Shown here one piece after another: positions 1 through 8,371 of a stretch of DNA of 32,762 nt. The notes under the pieces are model-generated. The model saw nothing but the letters and a program-made list of their open reading frames with translations, did not search any database and was not told the origin of the DNA. Within the stretch, counting starts at the first letter, position 1, and every line of letters begins with the position of its first letter. The stretch is from a virus, in the IMG/VR virus record IMGVR_UViG_3300005613_000250, positions 1 to 32,762 of that record, one strand, 5' to 3'. A program made the translations under genes and the position numbers.

Positions 1-41
1 AGCACGCCACCGGACCAGTGCGCACCAAGTCGCGAAGCATT
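1..41 (-). repeat. DGR variable repeat, second allele (partial)
   Basis: Bases 1-41 correspond to 32623-32663 of the full VR. They differ from it at bases 1, 2, 11, 13, 14, 20, 30 and 31. Seven of these eight sites are template adenines on the coding strand; base 31 is the exception. Encoded changes relative to the other allele include Leu to Arg, Asp to His, Val to Ser and Ser to Gly. Bases 32-140 are identical to 32654-32762. This is best read as a second population allele of the same VR at the point where the assembly opened. Confidence 0.85.
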
Positions 42-2267
42 TGGAGCATTATACTCAGAGCCGAAACCTTCTGTATTAGCATTCCAGCCACCTGTATTGT
101 ATGCACCACCTCGGTCTGCCGCCCAAATCCACAAGTTACCAGTGGCCTGCATAACGCCCCAGCGTGAAGTTCTTGATGCATCAAGTCCAGTATTACCTGG
201 GTCACTACCACGAGATGTTGCTTCAGTCACGCCATAACAAGCGGCCATAAACTCAGATTGTGTAAATGCACGTTTACCATAAACCGCTGCAATAGACATG
301 GCTTCAAACCAAGTCAAGCTACCGTAAGTTGTCGAACCATTTCCACCAAGTGCTGATGGAACAATAGGTGGTGTACTACCATCTGCAATAGGTTTCCCGT
401 AACTTGACGTCCCGTTTACATCTGGGTTGTTATTTAAGAAATAAATATCTGACCAAAACGTACCTGCAACACAAGTCATTCCACGAGGGTCATCACAAGC
501 AGGTCTATACTTTAAATCCCAAAATGAATACTCGTTAATCTGTGCAGTTGAGTTACCACCTGACTGAGCTGCTGCATTTCCACCAGGGGCATAGTGAAAA
601 CCACCAATCTTGGTTGAGCCTGTATTTGGTGGTGTTACAAAGTTATTTGTAGCTTGCACAGTTCCATTAGGGTTAGCCCATATTGCATAATCAGTGCCAG
701 TTGAAGTTGTTGGCATTGATACTACTGTACCTGATGATATAGATAAAACAGAACCATCAACCAATACATAAATTTGCTGACTAGTCGATACTGTAAAGTT
801 ACCTGTCTTGGTAAATGCAGGAATAGATGAATTTGTTTTAATTAATTTTTGCGACATTGAAGCAGGCAATAGTAATGGAAACTGGTCTGTACCATTATCC
901 CCAACTTTAACCAACCTACCTGCTGTGGTGTCTGTTGATGATTGTGTACGACCCTCTGAGCCATATGTGCTATCAATCTCAGCTTTAGTGTAGTGGTCAG
1001 CTACTAAGAAAGCACCATAACCAATAAAGTCTACGTTATCGCCCACTGTAGCACCTGTAGTCAATGTAAAACCTGTACCACTTGATACGTCTACATCAAC
1101 ACCATTAACTAACTTAACACCATTCAAGTAGACATCTGCAAAACCTGCATCATATCCACCTGTTACGCTAAAGGCTGTTTGACCTGCTGTTGCTGTGTAG
1201 CTTTGACGTTTAGATGTACCATTAACTGTTGAACCTGCTGCTGTCCATAACGAACCATCATATACTCGCATCTCATTAAGAGTAGTGTCAAAGTATAAGT
1301 CACCAGCATCTAAGTTAGTTGTAGGTGCTGTTGCTAATGCTCCGTGGTAGATGTCTTGGAAGCTAGATAGTGATGCTGCTGCATTAGTTTCTGATGTACT
1401 TGCGTTGCTTGCTGATGTACTAGCTGCACTAGCAGAGCTTGAAGCACTGTTAGCTGCTGTATAGGCATCTGCTGCACTATTAGATGCTGCTGTTGCTTGT
1501 GTTGTAGCTGTACTAGCTGAACCTGCTGCTGCCGTAGCTAAGTTACTTGCATTTGTTTCACTTGTAGCCGCATTAGTAGCTGATGTACTTGCTTCACTTG
1601 CTTTTGTAGTCGCAATACCAGCTTGAGTTGTTGCAGTAGATGCTGAGTTACTAGCTGATGTTGCTGATGCTTCAGCATTTACTTCACTGACCGATGCTTC
1701 ACCAGCTTTAGCGATTGCCACCAACTCACTAGCTCTTGCTGAGTTTGCATAGCTTAGTGCATTTTGTACGTTTTGCGGAATAGTATCATCATTAATTAAT
1801 GCGTTACCATCAGCATTCCATCGCAAATATTGGTCGCCTTGCGGGTCAGGCAAGATAACGCTTGTACCTTGAACTGATTCATTTAATCGCAATGAAAGCT
1901 CAACCTTAGTCGCTACGTCCATTGACAAATATGTTTGATAGTTTTGGTCAATGTTTAAAGCTGCTGATGATAAATCACCGTTAAGCTGATACTCTGTTTC
2001 TCTTAATACTGGTAACTCTCGTAAGATTACAATCTGGTCATTGTTGGTTGCACCACTATTTAAAGTAATTACACCACCGTTATCACCGTTAATTGTTACT
2101 GTATAGTCTGTAACTAAAGCAAGTGGAGTATCTGTTGACGGTGCGCCTGCTTGTGACTGGTAAACTTTAATGTCTGAATCTTTATAAATCTTAAATAAAA
2201 AATCAAACTGGGTTTGTCCAGCACTGGCAACATACTCAATCCTGCCTGGCTCTGTATTAAATGCCAT
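1..2267 (-). CDS. DGR-diversified tail fibre, N-terminal and central part (runs off the left edge)
   Basis: This is a minus-strand frame that opens with ATG at 2267 behind GAGGTG and stays open to base 1. The N-terminus (MAFNTEPGRIEYVASAGQ, then QFDFLFKIYKDSDIKVYQ) matches the T7 gp17 tail-fibre attachment domain (PF03906 type). Residues of about 175-300 are a low-complexity Ala/Ser/Thr linker, probably coiled coil. From about residue 555 comes a formylglycine-generating-enzyme/C-type-lectin-like domain (SLTWFEAMSIAAVYGKRAF, then ATGNLWIWAADRGG), the usual carrier of DGR variable repeats. Bases 1-140 repeat 32623-32762, so the gene continues at 32526-32622. Together they make 787 codons plus a stop. 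The fibre should bind the virion tail at its N-terminus and the host receptor at its C-terminus. The gene overlaps the preceding ejection-protein gene by 11 bases. The family calls are from motif reading; the frame and the overlap are directly visible. Confidence 0.9.
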   Translation of the reverse strand, partial: MAFNTEPGRIEYVASAGQTQFDFLFKIYKDSDIKVYQSQAGAPSTDTPLALVTDYTVTINGDNGGVITLNSGATNNDQIVILRELPVLRETEYQLNGDLSSAALNIDQNYQTYLSMDVATKVELSLRLNESVQGTSVILPDPQGDQYLRWNADGNALINDDTIPQNVQNALSYANSARASELVAIAKAGEASVSEVNAEASATSASNSASTATTQAGIATTKASEASTSATNAATSETNASNLATAAAGSASTATTQATAASNSAADAYTAANSASSSASAASTSASNASTSETNAAASLSSFQDIYHGALATAPTTNLDAGDLYFDTTLNEMRVYDGSLWTAAGSTVNGTSKRQSYTATAGQTAFSVTGGYDAGFADVYLNGVKLVNGVDVDVSSGTGFTLTTGATVGDNVDFIGYGAFLVADHYTKAEIDSTYGSEGRTQSSTDTTAGRLVKVGDNGTDQFPLLLPASMSQKLIKTNSSIPAFTKTGNFTVSTSQQIYVLVDGSVLSISSGTVVSMPTTSTGTDYAIWANPNGTVQATNNFVTPPNTGSTKIGGFHYAPGGNAAAQSGGNSTAQINEYSFWDLKYRPACDDPRGMTCVAGTFWSDIYFLNNNPDVNGTSSYGKPIADGSTPPIVPSALGGNGSTTYGSLTWFEAMSIAAVYGKRAFTQSEFMAACYGVTEATSRGSDPGNTGLDASRTSRWGVMQATGNLWIWAADRGGAYNTGGWNANTEGFGSEYNAPNASRLGAHWSGGV

Positions 2268-5100
2268 TGCGTTCACCTCGTTTTATCATTTTTAGCTTCT
2301 CCACTTGTTCAGCTATCTCAATATTATCTTCTAGGAAATTTCTTCTAGCTATATCATCGTACTTGCGCTGAATGCTTTTAATATAATTTCGTCTAGCTTC
2401 ATCTGTCATTTTACTATAAGTATATGAATTAATGGTATATTCTATCGCTTCGTAGAATGTTCTTCCTGCAATAGTAACTCTTGTTCTTGATTCCTGGATA
2501 AGCTCATTGTGCTTGCTAGCCTTTAATCTAACGCCACCAATAGTACGGCCTATCTGTGTAATAGGAATCTGACCAATGCTTTCTGTAACTCTTAATATTT
2601 CTAGCTTGACTTTATTAGTTGTCTTATATTGCTCTTTCCAAATACCCAGAATGTGGTCGTATTTAACTCCGTTACCAAATATATCTAAACGCTCTGGTAA
2701 ATTCTCTGACATGGCTAACATATTTTTTGCTATGTCTTCCGATACTGTTTCACTAATGCGAATTGTATCGTCATTAAACTTTGTTAAATCTCTACGCAAG
2801 CCTGAAAACGGTACGGTACTCGCAACATAGTTTCTGGCCCATCGCTCAAATGATTCACCACCTCTAGTCAATGCCGTCATTGCATCTTGTAAACCAACCA
2901 TAAACGTTTTATCTAATACGTTATTAGTTAAACCTAAGATAACTGATGTAATCATTTTGTCTGTTTCTAACGCTTCTTCACGGTAGTCTGCACGCTGGAT
3001 AACATCTTTTTGCATTGCGGCAATATCTGCTGCTGCACCAAAGATAAAACTAAACGGCTCTAGTCTGTCATAACTTACATAGCTTACTGTGCCGTCTGAG
3101 TTATCAAACTTAAATGAGCGGGCCTTTACACCTGCTAATCTCCATGCGTCACGAGTAGCTTTATCTTGTGGCTCTGAACCTGTAATTTGACCGTTATATG
3201 CCATAGAGTAGAATGAAACAGCTAGTGCTGTACCTGTTGCAAGTCTTGAACGTGCTAACTGCCCTCTAGCTCCACCTGCAATTAAATCAGCTCTAATGTT
3301 TGCATTAATCAATCCTAGTGGTGAGCGCTCCAGGAATGCTTGCGTTACCAGATTCATCGGTGTGCGGATAAACGGTACAATCCATCTACCTGCTGGTAGC
3401 TCTTGGAAAAATGCCGATGCCTTTCTAGTAAAGCTGGTATCTGTTTGGAATACTGCACGCTTACTAAATTCTACTGCAACGTCCATCATTTGCGGTGTAG
3501 GGTTTTCGATTAAGTCTTGCAAATACGCCTTTGCTTCGTCTGCTGTTTTATCACCACTGCGCTCTGCTTGTCGGGCCATTCTAAATGCTTGCTCATAGAT
3601 AGACTGATGTTCACCTAGTACACGCATAAATCCATCAGCACCACCCATTACTCGCTCTGTTGGTACACGAATAACTGAACCCATCATGTCTGCTGCTCTA
3701 CCTAACGGACTTGCTTCGTCAAAACCAAATGCCTTAGATGAAATAGCTTCTGTCTGTACTTCTAACTTAGAGCTGCCTGCTGTGCCTGTCATGCCGCTGT
3801 ACTGCTCACCTGTCTTAGCTACTTTTATTGCTGCGTGCATTGCTTCTTGTAATACACTAATCTGTGCAAAGCCTGCACCTAACACTTCATCTACTGCAAT
3901 GTAATCTGCTTCGTTAGGCATTTCTTTGTTAAATGGGTTGCGGCCCATCAAAGCACCAACAGCTAAATCTACACGGTGCATACCAATTTGTAGCGCACCG
4001 CCTGTGGTGTTTACTATTTGCGTCTTAATACCAGAAAGAATTGAGTTAATCCACACTTCATGCAAAGCGTTACCAATTCTCTGAATAGCACCTGGGCGTG
4101 TAGCTTCGATTGCCTGCGATACACCACCCACTGTGCTAGTATTGTTAATTGTTTCTGCGATACGGTTAATATCCATACCCGCTTCAATATGTGCAAGCGT
4201 ATCTGTAAATGACATATCAACTTCAGTCTTCAAGCCAAACGCACGCATAGCACGACCAGCTTCAGCTCTTACACCCATAAATGAATCATACACTTCAATA
4301 TGTTCTGCGTAAGCCTTTGAAAACTCTATCTTTTCTGACGGTGATGCGTCTTCATTGCCTGCAACATTTTTAGCTAGCTTTTTAAGTTTAAGCGCTGACT
4401 GTGTAAGATATGACTTCATAAGCATAACTGTTTCAGCATTAGCCGCTTCACCTGGTAAGCGCTTCTTCCACATATCAATCTGCTCATTACCACGCAAACC
4501 TAAGTCGCTTGCTAACGAGTTAAGCTCTTTATCAGATAGCACGCCTGATTCATCGCCACGTCTTTGTGCCATAATGCTAGGTCTATTTTGTTGTGCAACC
4601 TTAGCTAATGTCTGAACAATATCCTGGCCCTCAAATGTGTTAGGGTTAATGTGGATAGGGTCGTCCATCATGTAATCAGGGTCAATAATTAAATCTGACT
4701 GAATAGCTTCTGCTTTAGTTGCTAGTGACGGACCATTGTTAATAATTTCGTCAATACGCCCTGACTTTGGTGTAATGTCAGGTGCATAGTCATCAATGTT
4801 TACAGTTTGTAATTTTGGCTCTGCTGTGCCTTGTGGTGCTGTTTTAATTTCTGGCTGTTCAAAGTCTTCAGCTTTAGGTGTTTCAATTGGCTCTGGCTGT
4901 ACTGGCGGCTCAATTTCTTGTATGCCTGACTCTGTACCTACATCAATTTTATCTTGACCAATGACTTCTTCAGTTACAGCATCAGCTCCTATTAACTCCT
5001 TCTTAGGCTCAATAGGCTGCTGGATAACCTCTTTTGTCTTTGGCTCTTGACCAATTAACTCACTGCCAATCTTCTTACCGAGTTCTTCAATCTTTGACAT
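2257..5100 (-). CDS. Large internal virion (ejection) protein, 947 residues
   Basis: ATG 5100 overlaps the preceding stop by 14 bases. The first 110 residues are Pro/Glu/Ile-rich and disordered (QPIEPKKELIGADAVTEEVI), probably the part threaded first. The body is helical: WINSILSGIKTQIVNTTGGA near 350, GGADGFMRVLGEHQSIYEQA, LPAGRWIVPFIRTPMNLVTQ, then SYDRLEPFSFIFGAAADIAA near 676. These segments recur in large ejection proteins of podoviruses and in polyvalent-protein domains of the LPD38 type. No transglycosylase motif was found. The role in building the ejection channel is inferred from position next to the fibre gene. Confidence 0.7.
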   Translation of the reverse strand: MSKIEELGKKIGSELIGQEPKTKEVIQQPIEPKKELIGADAVTEEVIGQDKIDVGTESGIQEIEPPVQPEPIETPKAEDFEQPEIKTAPQGTAEPKLQTVNIDDYAPDITPKSGRIDEIINNGPSLATKAEAIQSDLIIDPDYMMDDPIHINPNTFEGQDIVQTLAKVAQQNRPSIMAQRRGDESGVLSDKELNSLASDLGLRGNEQIDMWKKRLPGEAANAETVMLMKSYLTQSALKLKKLAKNVAGNEDASPSEKIEFSKAYAEHIEVYDSFMGVRAEAGRAMRAFGLKTEVDMSFTDTLAHIEAGMDINRIAETINNTSTVGGVSQAIEATRPGAIQRIGNALHEVWINSILSGIKTQIVNTTGGALQIGMHRVDLAVGALMGRNPFNKEMPNEADYIAVDEVLGAGFAQISVLQEAMHAAIKVAKTGEQYSGMTGTAGSSKLEVQTEAISSKAFGFDEASPLGRAADMMGSVIRVPTERVMGGADGFMRVLGEHQSIYEQAFRMARQAERSGDKTADEAKAYLQDLIENPTPQMMDVAVEFSKRAVFQTDTSFTRKASAFFQELPAGRWIVPFIRTPMNLVTQAFLERSPLGLINANIRADLIAGGARGQLARSRLATGTALAVSFYSMAYNGQITGSEPQDKATRDAWRLAGVKARSFKFDNSDGTVSYVSYDRLEPFSFIFGAAADIAAMQKDVIQRADYREEALETDKMITSVILGLTNNVLDKTFMVGLQDAMTALTRGGESFERWARNYVASTVPFSGLRRDLTKFNDDTIRISETVSEDIAKNMLAMSENLPERLDIFGNGVKYDHILGIWKEQYKTTNKVKLEILRVTESIGQIPITQIGRTIGGVRLKASKHNELIQESRTRVTIAGRTFYEAIEYTINSYTYSKMTDEARRNYIKSIQRKYDDIARRNFLEDNIEIAEQVEKLKMIKRGERNGI

Positions 5101-8100
5101 TACGGTTTCTCTCTATGTATTTATAGGTGTAATCTTCTAAAACATCTTGCAGCTCTGAGATTCTTTTAACTGGAGCATCTGACGCATCACCCATACTCAA
5201 ATACTTTTGTCTAATTTGTTCAATAAATTCATACAGATATTTTACCGCACGCTCAAACAATGTGGGGTCTTTTGTTAAACTATCCCAGAATTTATCATCA
5301 GTAAACGCTTCACCCATCAAATCAGCTACCGCTTCCTCAAATAATCCATCCATTGTTTTAGCATCTGGGTGCTTCTTACTAAGCTCATCTAATGGTGTAG
5401 TTATAAACGGCATGGCTTTTTGAAATAGCTCATCATATAGCTGTGGGTCGTTCTGCTTCATTGAGTGTAAAGCTTCATGACCAATTACTACACGGTAAGG
5501 GTCGCTTGATGTTGTATTAATATATATTTTGTTAGGCTCGTTACGGTTAAATACACCGTTAAAGTCTAAGTTTTCACCATCAATAAATACAACCTTCTTG
5601 CCTAGCGTCATTTCTAATCTGCGCTGTTCTCTAGCCATTAAAGGACTTTCTACCTGGTAAGCTTGCATATTTAAATTAGCTCTCTGGAATAAGCCGTTTA
5701 ACTCTGGTGTTTCAGCAATTGGTGCTTTGCCTGCACTTACACCAAGCTCGCCACGTGAGAATTTAGCTTCACCTGGCATATCTTCAACGATATTTTCCTT
5801 CCATACCCATTCTGGCATCAACCCTGTCTTCTGCTCTGCAAATACAGTATCTTCAACTTTAGCTGTTCTGTTAGCTTCACCATGCTTACCATAGTTTAAC
5901 CAGCTGTTTTGACCTCTAGTTTCAGAAGCCAAAGCACCTAAAGCATCACCTTTAAATAATCTTGCATGTGCCTGGAATGCGTTTTCTTCACCCCTTGCTC
6001 TAAATCCAGCCCCTTCCATTCCATGACCAAACACATCATGAACAGCTCTGAATAAGTCATTAGCTGTAACTTTGGCTGTTTTACTAGAATTAACGCCACC
6101 AATAGGCCATTCAAGGCCAGTATCCGCAAGCAATGGATTGTCCAGCACATCTGCCGATGACTCGCCAAAGCCTTCGTTAGTGGGATATACACCCATAGTT
6201 TTTGAGCTTCTTAATTCTCGAATAGCATTCCACGGTGAATCTAAAAACTCTGCGCTTTCTGGTGAATCATCAGTAAACCAAAACTTATACCCCGCTTTTG
6301 TTAGTGCGTTGTACTGTTCTGTTGTTTGCTCGATTAACTCTTTGTATGCTTTTTTAACTTTTGGGTTTTGTGGGTCATGCTTCATTGCTTCATATTCATC
6401 AGCAATACGTGCTGCAAACTCTGGTGAAACATCAACATATTCTGCTTGTCTGCCATGCTGCAAGCCTATTCTTTTTGCATAGTCTTTAGCAATACTAACT
6501 ACTTCTGGGATTGGCCCTGATGCCCCTTCGATTTTAGGCGTGTTTGGTAAAGGCGCTTCTTCTGGTATTCTCTGCCCTCTTCCTCGGTTTCCACTTCCGC
6601 TTCCTGGCTCTGAATCTTGCTCTGCATTTCTGCTTCCAGCTCCATCTTGTACTCGTCTGTCATTGTTTCTGGCGTCAATATCATCATTGGCTTTTACCTC
6701 ATTTGTTCCATTATTTTCACGTGCCATCATTACAACATCAGGCTCACCGTTATTATACTGTTTATACAGCTCTTTATCCCAGTCAATCGGCTTATATTCC
6801 TCATTCCAGGGCATTCTTCCAGTTTCTTTAAAGCCAAACTTTTCATAAAGTTTTGGAAGTACTGTATCAAAAGCATCAAGCTTAGTTCCGCCTGCGTTAA
6901 TTGCTGTCTGCATAATCTCTTCTACACCAGCATCGCCATAGCTAAACGCACTTACTATATCGCCATCAGGCTTAACAGCCACGCCACCAGTCTTGTCTTT
7001 TGTTAAAAACAATCTCATGCCAATATATTCTTCTGGCTCATAAGCATGGACCGATGAACCGAACTTATGACGCTTCTTAGCTGCCATTAAAGCATCATAA
7101 AATTCCTGCGCCTGTGTTTGTGGCTCAAGCTCATTAAGCTTTGTTTCTGTCTTGTTTAGATAGTCTGCAAGCTGAGAGAATGGCTTGTTCTCTACCTCAC
7201 CAACCTGGCTATTAATCAACTCGTCTAGCTTCTCAGCCTGTACTTGATTCTCTGCTAAGATTTCCTGCTGGCGTTTAATCGCTTGCTCTTCAATCAATTT
7301 AGACTCATAAACCAAATCTTCTTCTAAAGCTTTAATTACTTTCTGCTGTTCTGTATATGTTAGCTTTCGACCTAGTTTTTCTGTATGCGCCATTACTTCT
7401 TGGTCAACTTGCTGTTGCATTTCTAATGCACGCTGCTGAAGCCGCTGGTCCATTAAATCTGCTTCGTTCTCCAGGCGGTCCAATACTGGTGTGATTTCTT
7501 GTGCTTCTTCTGGTGGTAATGCATCAACTTTAGCACGTACTTCTTCATTGCTAACTTCAGGCTGTTGCTCTTCCGCCTTAGGTTGCTCTACTTCTGGTTG
7601 CTCTGCCGCTTCTGGTTTACCATCGCCTTTGTATGCACGAATACCTTTACCAATAAGTACACCAGCAATACCAATGCCTGCACCGATTGTTGCGCCTAGT
7701 CCTGTGCTAATGCCTAAGTCACCTGCGTCATATCCTTCTGCTGCACGTGATTCAATATCAATGCTTTGCTGTCCAAACTCGTCAGCTAAACCCCAACCAG
7801 CACCACCTGCTGTTGTTGTAGCAATTGCACCTTTAGCGCCTGACATCATCGCCTTGTCTGCTGTTGCTTGTCCTGCTAGCTTACCAATACCAAACTTAGT
7901 GCCTAGCTTAGATGCACCCATTAAGATACCACCAATGTAACTAGCTGGGTCTGCTGCAACATAACCTAACGCACGACCAAAGTCACTAAACGTGTCACCA
8001 GTGTTATCAAATTCTGTACGCATATCTCTGATTGACTTTCGTACTTCAGGACTAGCATCATACAATGCACCAGCTAGCTCAAATGAACCCGCAGCTTCGC

Positions 8101-8362
8101 CAATAATAGGTAGAATGGCCCACTTGCTTGACTGGATTAAGTTGTAACCATACTGTGAAATCTCTTCATCTGTACCGTCAAACTCTTTGCCTTCCATGTG
8201 CTGATATGCTACACGGCTGTTTTCACGCCAAGATTTAGTCTGCTTTAGCTGCTCATGACTTTCATACTTAACTTCATCTAACACTTCTGATGATTTATTC
8301 AGTAGGTTAAACTCTTCATCTTGTACTTCGCTTTCTACTGGTTTGTAGTCTTCAAACGCCAT
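5087..8362 (-). CDS. Multi-domain ejection protein with HEXXH protease motif (polyvalent type)
   Basis: 1091 residues, AAGGAATT before ATG. From N to C: an acidic N-terminus; a Gly/Ala-rich hydrophobic zone (about 135-245) that could span membrane; a Glu/Gln coiled coil (about 275-400); a GNAT-like segment ending VLPKLYEKFGFKETGRMPW near 500-517; a Gly/Arg/Glu hinge; and a domain with NDLFRAVHDVFGHGMEGAGF (HDVFGH at 775-780) and SETRGQNSWLNYGKHGE. Last comes a zincin-like C-terminus with GHEALHSMK (HEALH 962-966) and downstream EEAVADLMGE, a candidate third ligand. This assortment is typical of polyvalent phage proteins delivered with DNA. It takes the place of T7 gp15/16. The protease activity is inferred from the motif. 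Confidence 0.75.
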   Translation of the reverse strand: MAFEDYKPVESEVQDEEFNLLNKSSEVLDEVKYESHEQLKQTKSWRENSRVAYQHMEGKEFDGTDEEISQYGYNLIQSSKWAILPIIGEAAGSFELAGALYDASPEVRKSIRDMRTEFDNTGDTFSDFGRALGYVAADPASYIGGILMGASKLGTKFGIGKLAGQATADKAMMSGAKGAIATTTAGGAGWGLADEFGQQSIDIESRAAEGYDAGDLGISTGLGATIGAGIGIAGVLIGKGIRAYKGDGKPEAAEQPEVEQPKAEEQQPEVSNEEVRAKVDALPPEEAQEITPVLDRLENEADLMDQRLQQRALEMQQQVDQEVMAHTEKLGRKLTYTEQQKVIKALEEDLVYESKLIEEQAIKRQQEILAENQVQAEKLDELINSQVGEVENKPFSQLADYLNKTETKLNELEPQTQAQEFYDALMAAKKRHKFGSSVHAYEPEEYIGMRLFLTKDKTGGVAVKPDGDIVSAFSYGDAGVEEIMQTAINAGGTKLDAFDTVLPKLYEKFGFKETGRMPWNEEYKPIDWDKELYKQYNNGEPDVVMMARENNGTNEVKANDDIDARNNDRRVQDGAGSRNAEQDSEPGSGSGNRGRGQRIPEEAPLPNTPKIEGASGPIPEVVSIAKDYAKRIGLQHGRQAEYVDVSPEFAARIADEYEAMKHDPQNPKVKKAYKELIEQTTEQYNALTKAGYKFWFTDDSPESAEFLDSPWNAIRELRSSKTMGVYPTNEGFGESSADVLDNPLLADTGLEWPIGGVNSSKTAKVTANDLFRAVHDVFGHGMEGAGFRARGEENAFQAHARLFKGDALGALASETRGQNSWLNYGKHGEANRTAKVEDTVFAEQKTGLMPEWVWKENIVEDMPGEAKFSRGELGVSAGKAPIAETPELNGLFQRANLNMQAYQVESPLMAREQRRLEMTLGKKVVFIDGENLDFNGVFNRNEPNKIYINTTSSDPYRVVIGHEALHSMKQNDPQLYDELFQKAMPFITTPLDELSKKHPDAKTMDGLFEEAVADLMGEAFTDDKFWDSLTKDPTLFERAVKYLYEFIEQIRQKYLSMGDASDAPVKRISELQDVLEDYTYKYIERNRNVKD

Positions 8363-8371
8363 GTTAATTCC

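Noticed and set aside
1-140. Tandem duplication of the fibre gene, or long terminal repeats, as explanation of the matching ends
   Set aside because: Only 140 bases match, mismatches sit almost only on DGR adenine sites, and joining the ends restores one exact frame. Circular assembly with two VR alleles is simpler. Packaging termini cannot be decided from sequence alone.
808-993. Plus-strand frame inside the fibre gene
   Set aside because: Shadow of the minus-strand fibre frame, low complexity, no ribosome site.
6540-7006. Several overlapping plus-strand frames opposite the large ejection protein
   Set aside because: Antisense frames in a Ser/Pro/Phe-rich composition mirror of a Gly/Glu-rich coding region; no start signals.
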